Origin: DATKPA01 sp051955985
GTDB lineage: Bacteria > Planctomycetota > Phycisphaerae > WQYP01
Direction of reading: 5' to 3'
Assembly (NCBI GenBank): GCA_051955985.1
Contig: JBQCGD010000079.1
Location: 15,360-79,359, forward strand
DNA length: 64,000 bases
The notes under the pieces are model-generated. The model was not told the DNA's origin. It ran no database searches and saw only the letters and a program-made list of their open reading frames with translations. Positions 32,898-41,644 of the stretch are shown piece after piece. The number at the start of each line of letters is the position of its first letter. Position 1 is the stretch's first letter. The position numbers and the translations under genes are program-made.

Positions 32898-34604
32898 TTA
32901 CGCGATCGGCACCACCAGGATCCCGCGCCGCCCGTTCCACTGAACAGACCGCAGCCGATAAATGAACACGTTCCGCGTCGGCGTCCGCAAAAGCGACTTC
33001 ACCTGGCCGCTCGATTCCGCATCCCCCTCCAGCGGCAACACGATGTGCACCGTCACCTCCCCCTCCCGTGCCATCACGAGGTCGCGCCGGGTGAGCCCGA
33101 GAATATTCCGATGCTCCGCCGCCCATTCCCGCAGGGCGAACCAGCTCACGCCATCCTTGTACAGCGTCCAGACATGCAGACCCCCGTCCCCGTCGATCGA
33201 CAAACAGCAATCCGACGCCCATGACATGGGCGGCCGCGCATCGAGCACCACCGACCCGGAGACCAGGTCCTTGATCGACCGCTCCACCGCCAGCCACTGT
33301 GCGTCGCGCCCGCTCCCTTCCTCTTCCACCAGGTCAAATGCCCGGAGCGTCACGCCCTGTGCTTTTTCCTCGACCGGCGGCATCACCGGCTTCACCGGCG
33401 CGGCCGCGGTAACCGGCGCAACAGGCGGAATCACTTCCTTCCGGATGTCGGCGATCACCGGCCGGCGCACTTCCGGCGCCGGCATCACCGCAGGCGTCGC
33501 CGCGGCCGCCTGAATCGCCGGACTTTCCACATCCACATCCTCATCCCCAAAATCCGCCCCGAGCGCCGCCCGCTCTTCCGGATCGAGCACATGCGCCAGT
33601 TGATCGAACACCATCCCCACCTGATGGGATTGCGTGCTCACCTCGTCGGTCGCCCGCGCCATCTGCTCCAGCGCCGCCTCCACATCCGCAGGATGCGCTT
33701 GCATCACATTGCTGGTCCCCACGGCCGCCGCCACCGGCTCCCCCTCTTCCACGACTTCCTCATCCTCGACGGTGGCGCCGCACAGTTCATCCAGCACCGC
33801 CATCCAGATTCGTTCCTGTTCCGCATCCCCTACCGCAATCGCCGCGACGCGGTTGCATTCGCCGCTGCCATTTCCCGCCCCCGCCAGCGGCAGTTCCTGC
33901 TTCAAAAACTCCCCGGCCGCGGTGCGCAGACGCCCGTGGACCAGCGACGCCTCCGCAACATCCTCCGACAGCATGTAACACCGCGGCGGCAGCACGGGCG
34001 TCGCCCGCATCACCGCGCGCTTCAACTGCTGATACGCCGCCACCACCCCTTCGTTGCTCGCATCGCACGCCAGCACCCACTGGCTCACGGCCCTGCCCAC
34101 CGGTGCGAAGGATTCCTCTCGCGTCTCCGGCGCGATGATCAGCCAATGCCCCACCGATTCCCGCAGCGTGTAGAGCACCCGCGCCACCTGCATGTCCGCG
34201 CTCCCCGTGGCCCCGCCCCCCCCCGCCGTCGTCACGCGCGGCAAATCTTCCGCCGATTCGCTCCCCGCAACCTCGATCACAAATTTCCCGTCGCGCACGC
34301 CCAGCAGGCAGATCGTCGTCGCATGCGCCTCCGCCATTCCGGTGGCCATGCGCGAAAGCATCCGCCAAGCGTCGCGTGCATTTCCGCCGCAAACGCCCAG
34401 CATGATCGGCGCCAGTTCCCACGTGGTTCCCACCCCGCGCACGGGCCCGGGCGCCTGCCGCGGCGAAGGCGCCGCTGCCGCCGCACGCTCCGCAGGACCC
34501 ACCCGCTTCGGCGCGCTCCCGCCGCCCGGACGCGCTCCATCCAGGAACATCCGGGCGATGTCTGCCATGTTGCGAGCCGGCCGGTCATGCTCGGATTCGC
34601 TCAT
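32898..34604 (-). CDS. Large protein of unknown function next to the ParA-like gene
   Basis: The start at 34604 (MSESEHDRPARNMADIARMFLDG) has GGAG upstream. The 568-aa product has a conserved-looking N-terminal domain (residues about 55-255: MLGVCGGNARDAWRMLSRMATGMAEAHATTICLLGVRDG, HWLIIAPETREESF). A Pro/Ala/Val-rich linker (about 330-420) follows, then a C-terminal domain of about 140 residues (FDLVEEEGSGRDAQWLAVERSIKDL...GILVVPIA). No Walker A is seen, though the N-terminal half vaguely recalls ATPase-related folds that have lost nucleotide binding. It lies 94 bp downstream of the ParA-like gene on the same strand, so a functional partnership is plausible. Confidence 0.65.
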   Translation of the reverse strand: MSESEHDRPARNMADIARMFLDGARPGGGSAPKRVGPAERAAAAAPSPRQAPGPVRGVGTTWELAPIMLGVCGGNARDAWRMLSRMATGMAEAHATTICLLGVRDGKFVIEVAGSESAEDLPRVTTAGGGGATGSADMQVARVLYTLRESVGHWLIIAPETREESFAPVGRAVSQWVLACDASNEGVVAAYQQLKRAVMRATPVLPPRCYMLSEDVAEASLVHGRLRTAAGEFLKQELPLAGAGNGSGECNRVAAIAVGDAEQERIWMAVLDELCGATVEDEEVVEEGEPVAAAVGTSNVMQAHPADVEAALEQMARATDEVSTQSHQVGMVFDQLAHVLDPEERAALGADFGDEDVDVESPAIQAAAATPAVMPAPEVRRPVIADIRKEVIPPVAPVTAAAPVKPVMPPVEEKAQGVTLRAFDLVEEEGSGRDAQWLAVERSIKDLVSGSVVLDARPPMSWASDCCLSIDGDGGLHVWTLYKDGVSWFALREWAAEHRNILGLTRRDLVMAREGEVTVHIVLPLEGDAESSGQVKSLLRTPTRNVFIYRLRSVQWNGRRGILVVPIA

Positions 34605-34698
34605 CGGGGGGTTCTCCGTAGAATGCGGGCGAGCCCATGAATTCAGCTCGCCCGCCACACTGCTCTCGCATCGACGTCCGCGCGGCCGCGTGCGTGGA

Positions 34699-36072
34699 TC
34701 AAACCACTTCGACCACGCTGTCCAGTTCGCCGAACGGGTTTGGTTCCGAATACAAATTGTGCGGATCGGCCTGCCACCGGCCGTCGATCACCAGGCGATA
34801 GCGGTATTTGCCGGGCTTCAGCGCCACCAGGGTGCGGAACGTGTCCGTGCCCGGCCCGTCGCCCATCATCCGCTGCGGATTCCAGTTGTTGAAATCGCCC
34901 GCCACGCCGACGAACTGCGCGTTCGGGAAATGCGCCACGAACAGCAGCCCTTCCGGCAACTGCCGCACGCCGTAGAATTCTTCCAGCTTCTGGGCCGTCG
35001 TCGCCTCGCGCGTTTCGATCGCCATCCCGCGCGAAGCCGCCGCCACCCGCATCTCCTCCGCCTTCCGCGACAGCGTCTCCGCCTGCGACTGCATTTCCTG
35101 CACGATCGCCCGATGGCTGCGCCGCACCGGCTGTTCCGGAGGAATGCCGTAGGAAGACGCCGGCATCACCGGGTCCGAAAGCTCGATCCCTTCCCGGATC
35201 GTCTCCAATGTCTCTTCCACCGTTTCCTGTGCCCGCGCCACGGAGCGTTCCAGCGAATCGTCCGACGTGATCGCCGATTCCACCGCCCGGCCAAGATCCA
35301 GCGTCAACCGCGGCGCCGGTCCCATCAGCTCCCGCGCCAGCTTCTGGAAGTCCTTGAACCCCTTCGAGGCCGGATCATATTCCGTGATCGGCTGCCCGAA
35401 CGAGGCCGCTTCCTTCAGCTTCGTGTTGAAGTTGATCGTCGCTTCCATCAGCATCGAGCCGAACTGGTCCCGCAGCTCCGCGAGCACCTCGCGGGCCAGC
35501 TTCGTGCGGATGTCGTACAGCGTCGCGAGGATGCGGATGCGGATCTCCTGCCGGCACTGCTTCCGCAGTTGCTCGAGCAATTCGAGCTGCTTCGAAAGCC
35601 CGTGCAGCGAGAAGTACCCCGTCTCCACCGGAATGATCACTTCCGAGCACGCCCGCATCGCATTGAACGTCAGCAGACCGACGTTCGGCGGGCAATCAAT
35701 AATGCAGTAGTCGTATTCGTTCGCCACGCGCGAGAGCGCATCGGCCAGGCGGTCCTGCCGCCCGGGCACCCCGTGCAGCTCCGTCTCCAGCGCCGCCAGC
35801 GTGATCGTCGCGGGGGCCAGGTCAAAATTCGATGCAATCTGCCAGGTGATGTCCTTGATCGTCGCCGTCGACCCCGGCGCCCGCAGGATGTCGTAAACGG
35901 ATTTTTCGATCTGCTGGTCCGGCACCGCCAGTCCGACGGAGCAATGACCCTGGGGGTCCATGTCCACCAGCAGCGTCCGTTGCCCCATGTGGGCGAGGCA
36001 CGCCGCCAGGTTGATGGAAGAGGTCGTTTTGCCGCAGCCGCCCTTTTGATTGATCAGCGCAATAATTCGCAT
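34699..36072 (-). CDS. ParA-family ATPase fused to a C-terminal glycogen-binding (CBM48/AMPK-beta-like) domain
   Basis: The ATG at 36072 (MRIIALINQKGG) is preferred because AGGA lies about 9 nt before it. The 457-aa protein begins with a ParA/MinD ATPase: deviant Walker A KGGCGKTT (residues 10-17), LLVDMDPQGH, and CIIDCPPNVGLLTFNA. After residue about 260 comes a helical region. The last 85 residues (VAHFPNAQFVGVAGDFNNWNPQRM...VALKPGKYRYRLVIDGRWQADP) match the E-set fold of AMPK-beta/isoamylase glycogen-binding domains. ParA ATPases position chromosomes, plasmids or protein clusters. The glycogen-binding module suggests cargo or a ligand of polysaccharide type, which is inference. No parB or parS is seen. 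Confidence 0.85.
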   Translation of the reverse strand: MRIIALINQKGGCGKTTSSINLAACLAHMGQRTLLVDMDPQGHCSVGLAVPDQQIEKSVYDILRAPGSTATIKDITWQIASNFDLAPATITLAALETELHGVPGRQDRLADALSRVANEYDYCIIDCPPNVGLLTFNAMRACSEVIIPVETGYFSLHGLSKQLELLEQLRKQCRQEIRIRILATLYDIRTKLAREVLAELRDQFGSMLMEATINFNTKLKEAASFGQPITEYDPASKGFKDFQKLARELMGPAPRLTLDLGRAVESAITSDDSLERSVARAQETVEETLETIREGIELSDPVMPASSYGIPPEQPVRRSHRAIVQEMQSQAETLSRKAEEMRVAAASRGMAIETREATTAQKLEEFYGVRQLPEGLLFVAHFPNAQFVGVAGDFNNWNPQRMMGDGPGTDTFRTLVALKPGKYRYRLVIDGRWQADPHNLYSEPNPFGELDSVVEVV

Positions 36073-36423
36073 GCCATGCATCCTTGCATCTTGGCGAGAT
36101 GGGTTTTCCGGCGCTGTCGGCGAAGCATCCTGCTCGCCCCCTTCCGTGGGCATTTTGATTTGCCGCGATCGTGACTTCCGCGCGGCGAATGGGGCACCGG
36201 AAAAAGCTCTTCACTTCTCTAGGGTCCTCATCGACGCGCTTGCGCCTTTTTCTTGAATATTCCCGCTGTAAAAACCCGCCTCCCAATATAGAAAATGCGG
36301 TTTTCTCCCTGCAAAACACCTGATTTCATCATCCGAAATATTCTTCTTCCCCTCCCGTTTTTTTCACGACAGATGCATCCCCGACCCGTTCCCCTTATCA
36401 TCAGGTCATCTCACGGATGTCCC
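36073..36423. other. Intergenic region between divergent ParA-like and AsmA-like genes
   Basis: This 351-bp stretch is comparatively A/T-rich and must carry divergent promoters. I see no gene, repeat or strong hairpin in it. Confidence 0.5.
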
Positions 36424-37917
36424 ATGCCGACCCCATCCCTCACACCGATCACCCCCCCACCTGCAAAGCCGGTCAAAAAGACGTGGCGACGCTTCTTCAA
36501 GCGCCTCGCCCTCGGACTCGCCGGACTCCTCATCATCCTTCTCGTCGTCTTCCTCCTCCTCCCCTCCTGGATCTCCAACGACCAGGGTCGCACCTACGTA
36601 CTCCAGCAGCTCAACAAACGCACCCGCGCCCAGATCGCCATCGGCGAATGGACCCTCGGCTGGTTCCACGCCACCGACCTCCACAATGTCACCATCACCC
36701 TCCCCGACCCCCACGGGCAGGGCTCCGTCACCCTCTTCTCCTCCCCCCATGTCCGTTCCGAGCTCACCCTCTGGTCCCTCTTTTGGGGGCACTATGACCT
36801 CGGCACCACCACCATCGAAACGCCCCAGGTCAACCTCACCCGCTATCCCGACGGCTCCACCTCCTTCGATGCCCTCGTCGATCCCAGCCGCCCCAACCCC
36901 TTCCGCAAATTCGCCACCACCCTCCGCGGCGCCGTCCAGTTCTCCAACGGCTCGCTCACCCTCAATTCCATCGCCACCGGCCAATCCGTCTCCTACTCCA
37001 ACCTCAAGGCCGCCCTCACCATCGCCTCCCCCTACGCCCCTTTCCACTTCCAGCTCAACGGCATCTCCCCCGGCCGCACGCTCTCCGTCGCCACCTCCTT
37101 CCCCCCGCTCCGCAACTGGTCCAGCAGCAACTGGCCCCAGGTCCTCGCCACCTCCAGCTTTGACTGCTCCGCCACCAACCTCCCCACCGCCCTGCTTTGC
37201 GACTGGACCTCGCTTGATCCGCGCTGGCAGGAGTCCATCGGGCCCACCCTCTCCGACCTCACCCTTTCCAACCACCCCGCCCCGCCCGGCGACTCCAGCA
37301 CGCTCGCCCTCCAGTGCCACGGCGCTGCCGGCTCCATTGACGCGGTGCTCGCCGCCCACGCTGCCAATCTCCGTTCCCCCGCCACCTTTTCCCTCGCGGA
37401 TCCCGCCGTCCACCACGTTAATCTTTCCCTCGCCGTCTCCCCGCCCCTCGCCCGGCTCCTCCGCCACGTCAACCCGCTCTTCGCCGAGCTGCAATCGGGC
37501 AACGGCCCCATCAGCCTCTCCCTTGCCGACCTCCAGCTCAATTCCGCCGCCTGGAGCAACGCCCAGCTCTCCGCCCGCTTCACCTTTCCCAACATGACCT
37601 TCCGCCGCGCCGGCCTCATCGCCCAGCTCCTCAAGCTCGCCTCCCCCGACCCCGCCGCCACCTCCCTCGCCGCCACCGCCGAACCCTTCCGCCTCCGACT
37701 CCTCGACGGCGCCATCAACTACGACAACCTCACCGTCAACTTCCGCCGCATCCAGCGTCTCACCTTCCGCGGCACCGTCCGCTTCAACGGCGCCCTCAAC
37801 CTCCTCGCCACCGTCCCCGCAGACTCCGGCCCCGACGGCGCCACCCTCGGCTCCATGACCGCCGAAATCCCCATCACCGGCACCATCGACCACCCCACCG
37901 CCACCCTTCCCCAGTAA
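36424..37917 (+). CDS. AsmA/DUF748-like envelope protein
   Basis: The start at 36424 (MPTPSLTPITPPPAKPVKKTWRRFFKR) gives a 497-aa protein with one N-terminal membrane anchor (LALGLAGLLIILLVVFLLLPSWI, residues about 26-48). A long beta-rich periplasmic region follows. It includes the AsmA-like start (TYVLQQLNKRTRAQIAIGEWTLGWFHATDLHNVTI) and repeated strand patterns up to FRGTVRFNGALNLLAT. AsmA-like proteins bridge inner and outer membranes and are implicated in lipid transport. The subfamily cannot be assigned. It is followed 31 bp later by the YihY gene, probably co-transcribed. Confidence 0.75.
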   Translation: MPTPSLTPITPPPAKPVKKTWRRFFKRLALGLAGLLIILLVVFLLLPSWISNDQGRTYVLQQLNKRTRAQIAIGEWTLGWFHATDLHNVTITLPDPHGQGSVTLFSSPHVRSELTLWSLFWGHYDLGTTTIETPQVNLTRYPDGSTSFDALVDPSRPNPFRKFATTLRGAVQFSNGSLTLNSIATGQSVSYSNLKAALTIASPYAPFHFQLNGISPGRTLSVATSFPPLRNWSSSNWPQVLATSSFDCSATNLPTALLCDWTSLDPRWQESIGPTLSDLTLSNHPAPPGDSSTLALQCHGAAGSIDAVLAAHAANLRSPATFSLADPAVHHVNLSLAVSPPLARLLRHVNPLFAELQSGNGPISLSLADLQLNSAAWSNAQLSARFTFPNMTFRRAGLIAQLLKLASPDPAATSLAATAEPFRLRLLDGAINYDNLTVNFRRIQRLTFRGTVRFNGALNLLATVPADSGPDGATLGSMTAEIPITGTIDHPTATLPQ

Positions 37918-37948
37918 CAACCTGCTCGCCTCCGGTATAATCCTCATC

Positions 37949-39361
37949 ATGTCCACCACCGCCCCCCAATCCACTGTCTCCGACACGCTTCAGAAAGAAA
38001 CTCAACGCAAACGCCGCCTCATTGCCAAGTCCTGGTGGCCCAAGGCCCGCCTCGTCGCCAGCGTCTTCTACAACGAAATCCTGCACGTCCGCACCTTCAG
38101 CCAGGCCGCCGCGCTTACCTACAAGACCCTCTTCTCTCTCCTGCCCATCTTCGTCCTCTCCCTCCTGCTTCTCTCCACCATCTCCTCCGCCGGCGGCGGC
38201 ACCGCCCTCGACGCCACCCTCGAACAGTTCTTCTTCAAGCAGTTCTCCCTCGACAAACTCCAGGTCACCCGCACCCAGCCCGCCTCCACTTCTTCCGCCA
38301 CTGACCCCGCCCCCGATGATGAACAACCCGAACAGAACATCTCCGCCCAGGAACTCATCGCCCCGATCATCAAGAGCGCCAAGGAAGCCGTCACCAATCC
38401 CGCCACCGGCCTCGTCGCCTTTGCGATCCTTCTTTACGGCTCGATCTCCCTGATGATCGTCGTCGAAGGGAGCTTCAACCTCATCTACGGCGCCGTCAAA
38501 CCCCGGAGCTGGCCCAGGCGCATCATGCTCTATTGGTGCGTCCTCACCCTCGGCCCTGTCGGCGTCGCCGCCTCCATCGTCTTTGGCCGTCACGCCTACG
38601 AAACGGCCTCCTCCATCGCCGGAGGGTGGGTTCTGCTTCCCCTCAACATCCTCGCCGGGTTCCTCCTCTCCTGGACCCTCGTCTTCATCATGTACAAGCT
38701 CATCCCGGACACCCGCGTCCACTGGAAGTCCGCCCTCCTCGGCTCCTTCATCGCCGCCGTCCTCTGGGAGGGCGGCAAGTGGGGCTTCGGCATCTACGTC
38801 CGCCGCGCCGTCGCCCACTCCTGGTATGGCTCCCTCGCCCTCATCCCCCTTTTCATGCTCTGGATCTATCTCACCTGGTGCGCCATTCTGCTTGGCCTCC
38901 AGTCCGCCTACCTTCACCAGTTCTTTCCGCTTCTCCGCCGCCGCTTCTTCTTTAGCCGCCTCGGCGCGACCATGATTTCCGATGTTCACTGGGTTCTCTC
39001 CCTAGGCGTCCTTCTCTACCAGCGTTTTCTCGCGGGAAAAGGCCTTCACCCCCAGGAAGCCGCTGAAATCCTCATGCTCCCCAACAACGCCGCCGGCCAA
39101 CTCCTCGACGGCCTCCAAACCGCCGGCATCGTCCACACCACCAAGTCCGACACGTACGCCCTTGCCCGCCCGCCCGAAAAAATCACCGCCCACGACCTGC
39201 TCCTCGCCGCCCGCGCCCTCTGCCACGCTCCCCCCGAAATCACCAACGAGACGCCCATCTCCAAAGCCTACCCCCTCTCCCCCGCGCTGAAGGAACTCGA
39301 AGAACTCGAATCCGCGTGGGCGAAAAATCGCACCCTCGCCGACCTCGCCACCGCCGGTTGA
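37949..39361 (+). CDS. YihY/UPF0761 family membrane protein with C-terminal winged-helix-like domain
   Basis: This 470-aa protein has the YihY/BrkB signature near the N-terminus (FSQAAALTYKTLFSLLPIFVLSLLLLS) and about six membrane helices (residues about 50-330, including WVLLPLNILAGFLLSWTLVFIMYKLIP and ALIPLFMLWIYLTWCAILLG). The C-terminal 120 residues resemble a winged helix (EAAEILMLPNNAAGQLLDGLQTAGIVHTT). The family was once called ribonuclease BN, but that assignment was withdrawn; its true role is unknown. A charged insert (DPAPDDEQPEQNISAQE) lies between the first helices. Confidence 0.88.
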   Translation: MSTTAPQSTVSDTLQKETQRKRRLIAKSWWPKARLVASVFYNEILHVRTFSQAAALTYKTLFSLLPIFVLSLLLLSTISSAGGGTALDATLEQFFFKQFSLDKLQVTRTQPASTSSATDPAPDDEQPEQNISAQELIAPIIKSAKEAVTNPATGLVAFAILLYGSISLMIVVEGSFNLIYGAVKPRSWPRRIMLYWCVLTLGPVGVAASIVFGRHAYETASSIAGGWVLLPLNILAGFLLSWTLVFIMYKLIPDTRVHWKSALLGSFIAAVLWEGGKWGFGIYVRRAVAHSWYGSLALIPLFMLWIYLTWCAILLGLQSAYLHQFFPLLRRRFFFSRLGATMISDVHWVLSLGVLLYQRFLAGKGLHPQEAAEILMLPNNAAGQLLDGLQTAGIVHTTKSDTYALARPPEKITAHDLLLAARALCHAPPEITNETPISKAYPLSPALKELEELESAWAKNRTLADLATAG

Positions 39362-39424
39362 TCCAACGCCTGGGCCACCTCCCCCTTCCCATCCCCATCG
39401 CCATTCCGTAAAATGCCTCCCGAA

Positions 39425-39622
39425 ATGACGCACTGGCTCATCAACCTTTTCCTCACCTTTATGGAAGTGCTGCGCCGCCTGTGGCAACGCATCACCGGCC
39501 GCAAAGCCGTCCCCATCCCGGTCCGAGCCCACCGCTTCACCCCCCTTTCGCATCCTCACTTGCGTTCTTTGGCTGACCTTCGCGCTCCCACCCCCGGCAC
39601 CCGCCGCGGACGAGCCCGTTAG
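39425..39622 (+). CDS. Possible small protein (weak)
   Basis: A 65-codon frame (MTHWLINLFLTFMEVLRRLWQRITGRK...) starts with an amphipathic/hydrophobic helix and continues with a basic, poorly structured tail. It fills the 315-bp gap before the PSP1 gene. There is no good ribosome-binding site and no family match, so it may be chance. Confidence 0.25.
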   Translation: MTHWLINLFLTFMEVLRRLWQRITGRKAVPIPVRAHRFTPLSHPHLRSLADLRAPTPGTRRGRAR

Positions 39623-39676
39623 CCAGCGCCCGCGCGCTCCCTGCGCGCTTATTTGCCACGCGAGAAGAGGAACCCC

Positions 39677-41224
39677 ATGCCCATCTCCCTGGACCTGATG
39701 CCTCTCGAGGAAAAGCCCCCCGAGCCGCCCGCACCCAAAACCATCGTCGTCCGCTACGGCTATCTCAAGGAAATCGGCGAATTCCCCTCCGATCTCACCG
39801 CCAAGGTGGGCTGCGGCTCGAAGCTGATCATCCGCACCGACCGCGGCACCGAAATCGGCGAAATGCTCACCACCCTCTGCGACAACGGCGGCTGCAACAA
39901 ATCCATCACCCGCGACAAGCTGCTCGACTACATCGAGAAGTCCGGCGGCCGCGATTACCCGTTTTCCGAAAGCGGCCGCGTCCTCCGCTCCGCCACCGTC
40001 CAGGACCTTGCCGAACAATCCAAGCTGGATGAGAACCGCAAAAAGCACCTGGATCTCGCCCGCGAACTCGTGCGCCGCCACAACCTCCAGATGAAAATCG
40101 TCGAGGTGGAGCACCTCCTCGGCGGCGAACGCGTCATCTTCTACTTCACCTCGGAGCAGCGCATCGATTTCCGCTCGCTCGTCCGCGACCTCGCCCACGA
40201 ACTCCACACCCGCATCGAGCTCCGCCAGGTCGGCGCACGGGATGAAGCCCGCCTCACCGCCGATTACGAAAAGTGCGGCCAGCACTGTTGCTGCAAACAG
40301 TTCCTCAAGGTCCTCACGCCGATCTCGATGCGGTCCGCGAAAGTGCAGAAGGCGACGCTCGATCCGACCAAGATCTCCGGCCGCTGCGGACGCCTCATGT
40401 GCTGCCTGCGTTACGAGGACGAAACGTACGAAGAGCTCCGCAAGAAGCTTCCCAAGCGCAACACCCGCGTGAAGACCGAGGCGGGCGACGCCTGGGTCAT
40501 CGACGGTCAGATCCTCACGCAGCTCGTCCTCTGCCAGTTCGACGACGGCAAGCGCGAAGCGATCCCCATGGAAAAAATCATCGCCTTCGACCAGCCCAAA
40601 CCGGTCATGGCCGACGGCCGCACCATGCAGACGCCCAACGACCGTCCCCCCATGGACATGATGAACGGCGGCCCCGGCGGTCGCCCCCCGCGCGGCTCGC
40701 GTCCCCAGGGCGGGCCGCCCATGCAACGCCCCAAACCCGGCGCTCCCGCGCAAGGCCCCGCAGGCGACCCCCTCGCGAAAAACGGCCCCACCGGCGGCGA
40801 CCTCACGGCCCAGCCTGATGAAATCGACGAGATGATCGCCGACGCCATGGACCCAACGCCGCCCGGCGCAGGCCCCGGCCAGGAAGAAGGCGATCCCCGC
40901 GCCGCAACACCTTTGCCCCCCCCGCCGCCCCAGCAGCGTCCGCCGCAGAATCGCCCGCCGATGAAGATGCGCCCCCTCACGCCCAAGCCTCCCCAAGGCA
41001 ACCGTCCCCCGCAAAAACAAGGCGGAAACCCGCAGGGCGGCCAGCGATTCCAACCGCCGCGCCAGGGCGGCAAACCGCAGGGCTTCCGCCCGCCGCAGCA
41101 GCAGCAACGTCCACCGCAGCAGCGCCCGCCGCAGAACCAGCCCCCTGCGCAGCCGCCGGCACCGCCAAGCGCCGAGCAGCAACCGCCGGCGCCGCCTGCC
41201 CCGGACACGCCCCCCGCAACATGA
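39677..41224 (+). CDS. PSP1-domain protein, RicT (YaaT)-like, with long Pro/Gln-rich tail
   Basis: The ATG at 39677 has AGAGGAA upstream. Residues about 20-290 match the PSP1/RicT family (VVRYGYLKEIGEF, DRGTEIGEML, LDLARELVRRHNLQMKIVEVEHLLGGERVIFYFTSEQRIDFRSLVRDLA, ELRQVGARDEA). They carry the conserved cysteine clusters CGQHCCCKQF and SGRCGRLMCCLRYE, which in RicT of Bacillus help hold Fe-S clusters of the RicAFT complex that guides RNA maturation. The last 200 residues are an unusual disordered tail rich in Pro, Gln, Gly and Arg (PPQQRPPQNRPP-type repeats). Partners RicA/RicF are not present. A terminator follows. Confidence 0.88.
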   Translation: MPISLDLMPLEEKPPEPPAPKTIVVRYGYLKEIGEFPSDLTAKVGCGSKLIIRTDRGTEIGEMLTTLCDNGGCNKSITRDKLLDYIEKSGGRDYPFSESGRVLRSATVQDLAEQSKLDENRKKHLDLARELVRRHNLQMKIVEVEHLLGGERVIFYFTSEQRIDFRSLVRDLAHELHTRIELRQVGARDEARLTADYEKCGQHCCCKQFLKVLTPISMRSAKVQKATLDPTKISGRCGRLMCCLRYEDETYEELRKKLPKRNTRVKTEAGDAWVIDGQILTQLVLCQFDDGKREAIPMEKIIAFDQPKPVMADGRTMQTPNDRPPMDMMNGGPGGRPPRGSRPQGGPPMQRPKPGAPAQGPAGDPLAKNGPTGGDLTAQPDEIDEMIADAMDPTPPGAGPGQEEGDPRAATPLPPPPPQQRPPQNRPPMKMRPLTPKPPQGNRPPQKQGGNPQGGQRFQPPRQGGKPQGFRPPQQQQRPPQQRPPQNQPPAQPPAPPSAEQQPPAPPAPDTPPAT

Positions 41225-41248
41225 TGGTGTGAAAAATTTCCGCCCAAC

Positions 41249-41280
41249 AAAAAAGCCCCGCATCCCGCGGGGCTTTTTTT
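41249..41280. terminator. Bidirectional intrinsic terminator
   Basis: GCCCCGC (41255-41261) pairs with GCGGGGC (41267-41273) around ATCCC, flanked by A6 and T7. It ends the PSP1 gene (plus). In the opposite direction it lies at the 3' end of the arsR-like gene. Confidence 0.9.
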
Positions 41281-41644
41281 ATTCCTTGCAGTGTTCGCAG
41301 CCGAACTTCGCTTTCGTTTCCTTCAGCCACCCCACCACCGCATCCTGGTCCACGTAAAAGTAAACGCTGTTGCACTGCCGCCGCGACTGCACCAGCCCCG
41401 CCTTCGCGAGGATCTTCAAATGGTGCGAAATCGTCGGCTGCGTCAGCCCAAGCTCGTCGGCCAGCTCGATCACGTTGTACATCTGCTCGCAGATCGGCTC
41501 ACGCGGAAGAATCTGCATGATCCGCAACCGCGTCGGCTCCCCCAGCGCCGCGAACACCTTCGCGAAGCGGTCATCCGCCGACGAGGGTTTGCCGCCACGC
41601 AAGACGCGCCGCGCGCGGGAAGTTATTGCAACGGCTCTCGACAT
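41279..41644 (-). CDS. ArsR-family winged-helix regulator, overlapping serA
   Basis: This 121-aa protein has the ArsR wHTH (FAKVFAALGEPTRLRIMQILPREPICEQMYNVIELADELGLTQPTISHHLKILAKAGLVQSRRQCNSVYFYVD). The tail ends KFGCEHCKE, a possible CxxC metal or redox site, and further cysteines at PICEQ and RQCNS could also bind metal or sense a thiol. Its ATG overlaps the serA stop codon by one base (TGATG), so translation is probably coupled to serA. The ligand is unknown. A regulator co-translated with the first enzyme of serine synthesis could report on serine/cysteine or one-carbon status, but this is inference. Confidence 0.88.
   Translation of the reverse strand: MSRAVAITSRARRVLRGGKPSSADDRFAKVFAALGEPTRLRIMQILPREPICEQMYNVIELADELGLTQPTISHHLKILAKAGLVQSRRQCNSVYFYVDQDAVVGWLKETKAKFGCEHCKE

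Noticed and set aside
34699..36072. Chromosome or plasmid partition locus
   Set aside because: A ParA-like ATPase is present, but there is no parB and no parS-like cluster, and the C-terminal domain is unlike partition ParAs.
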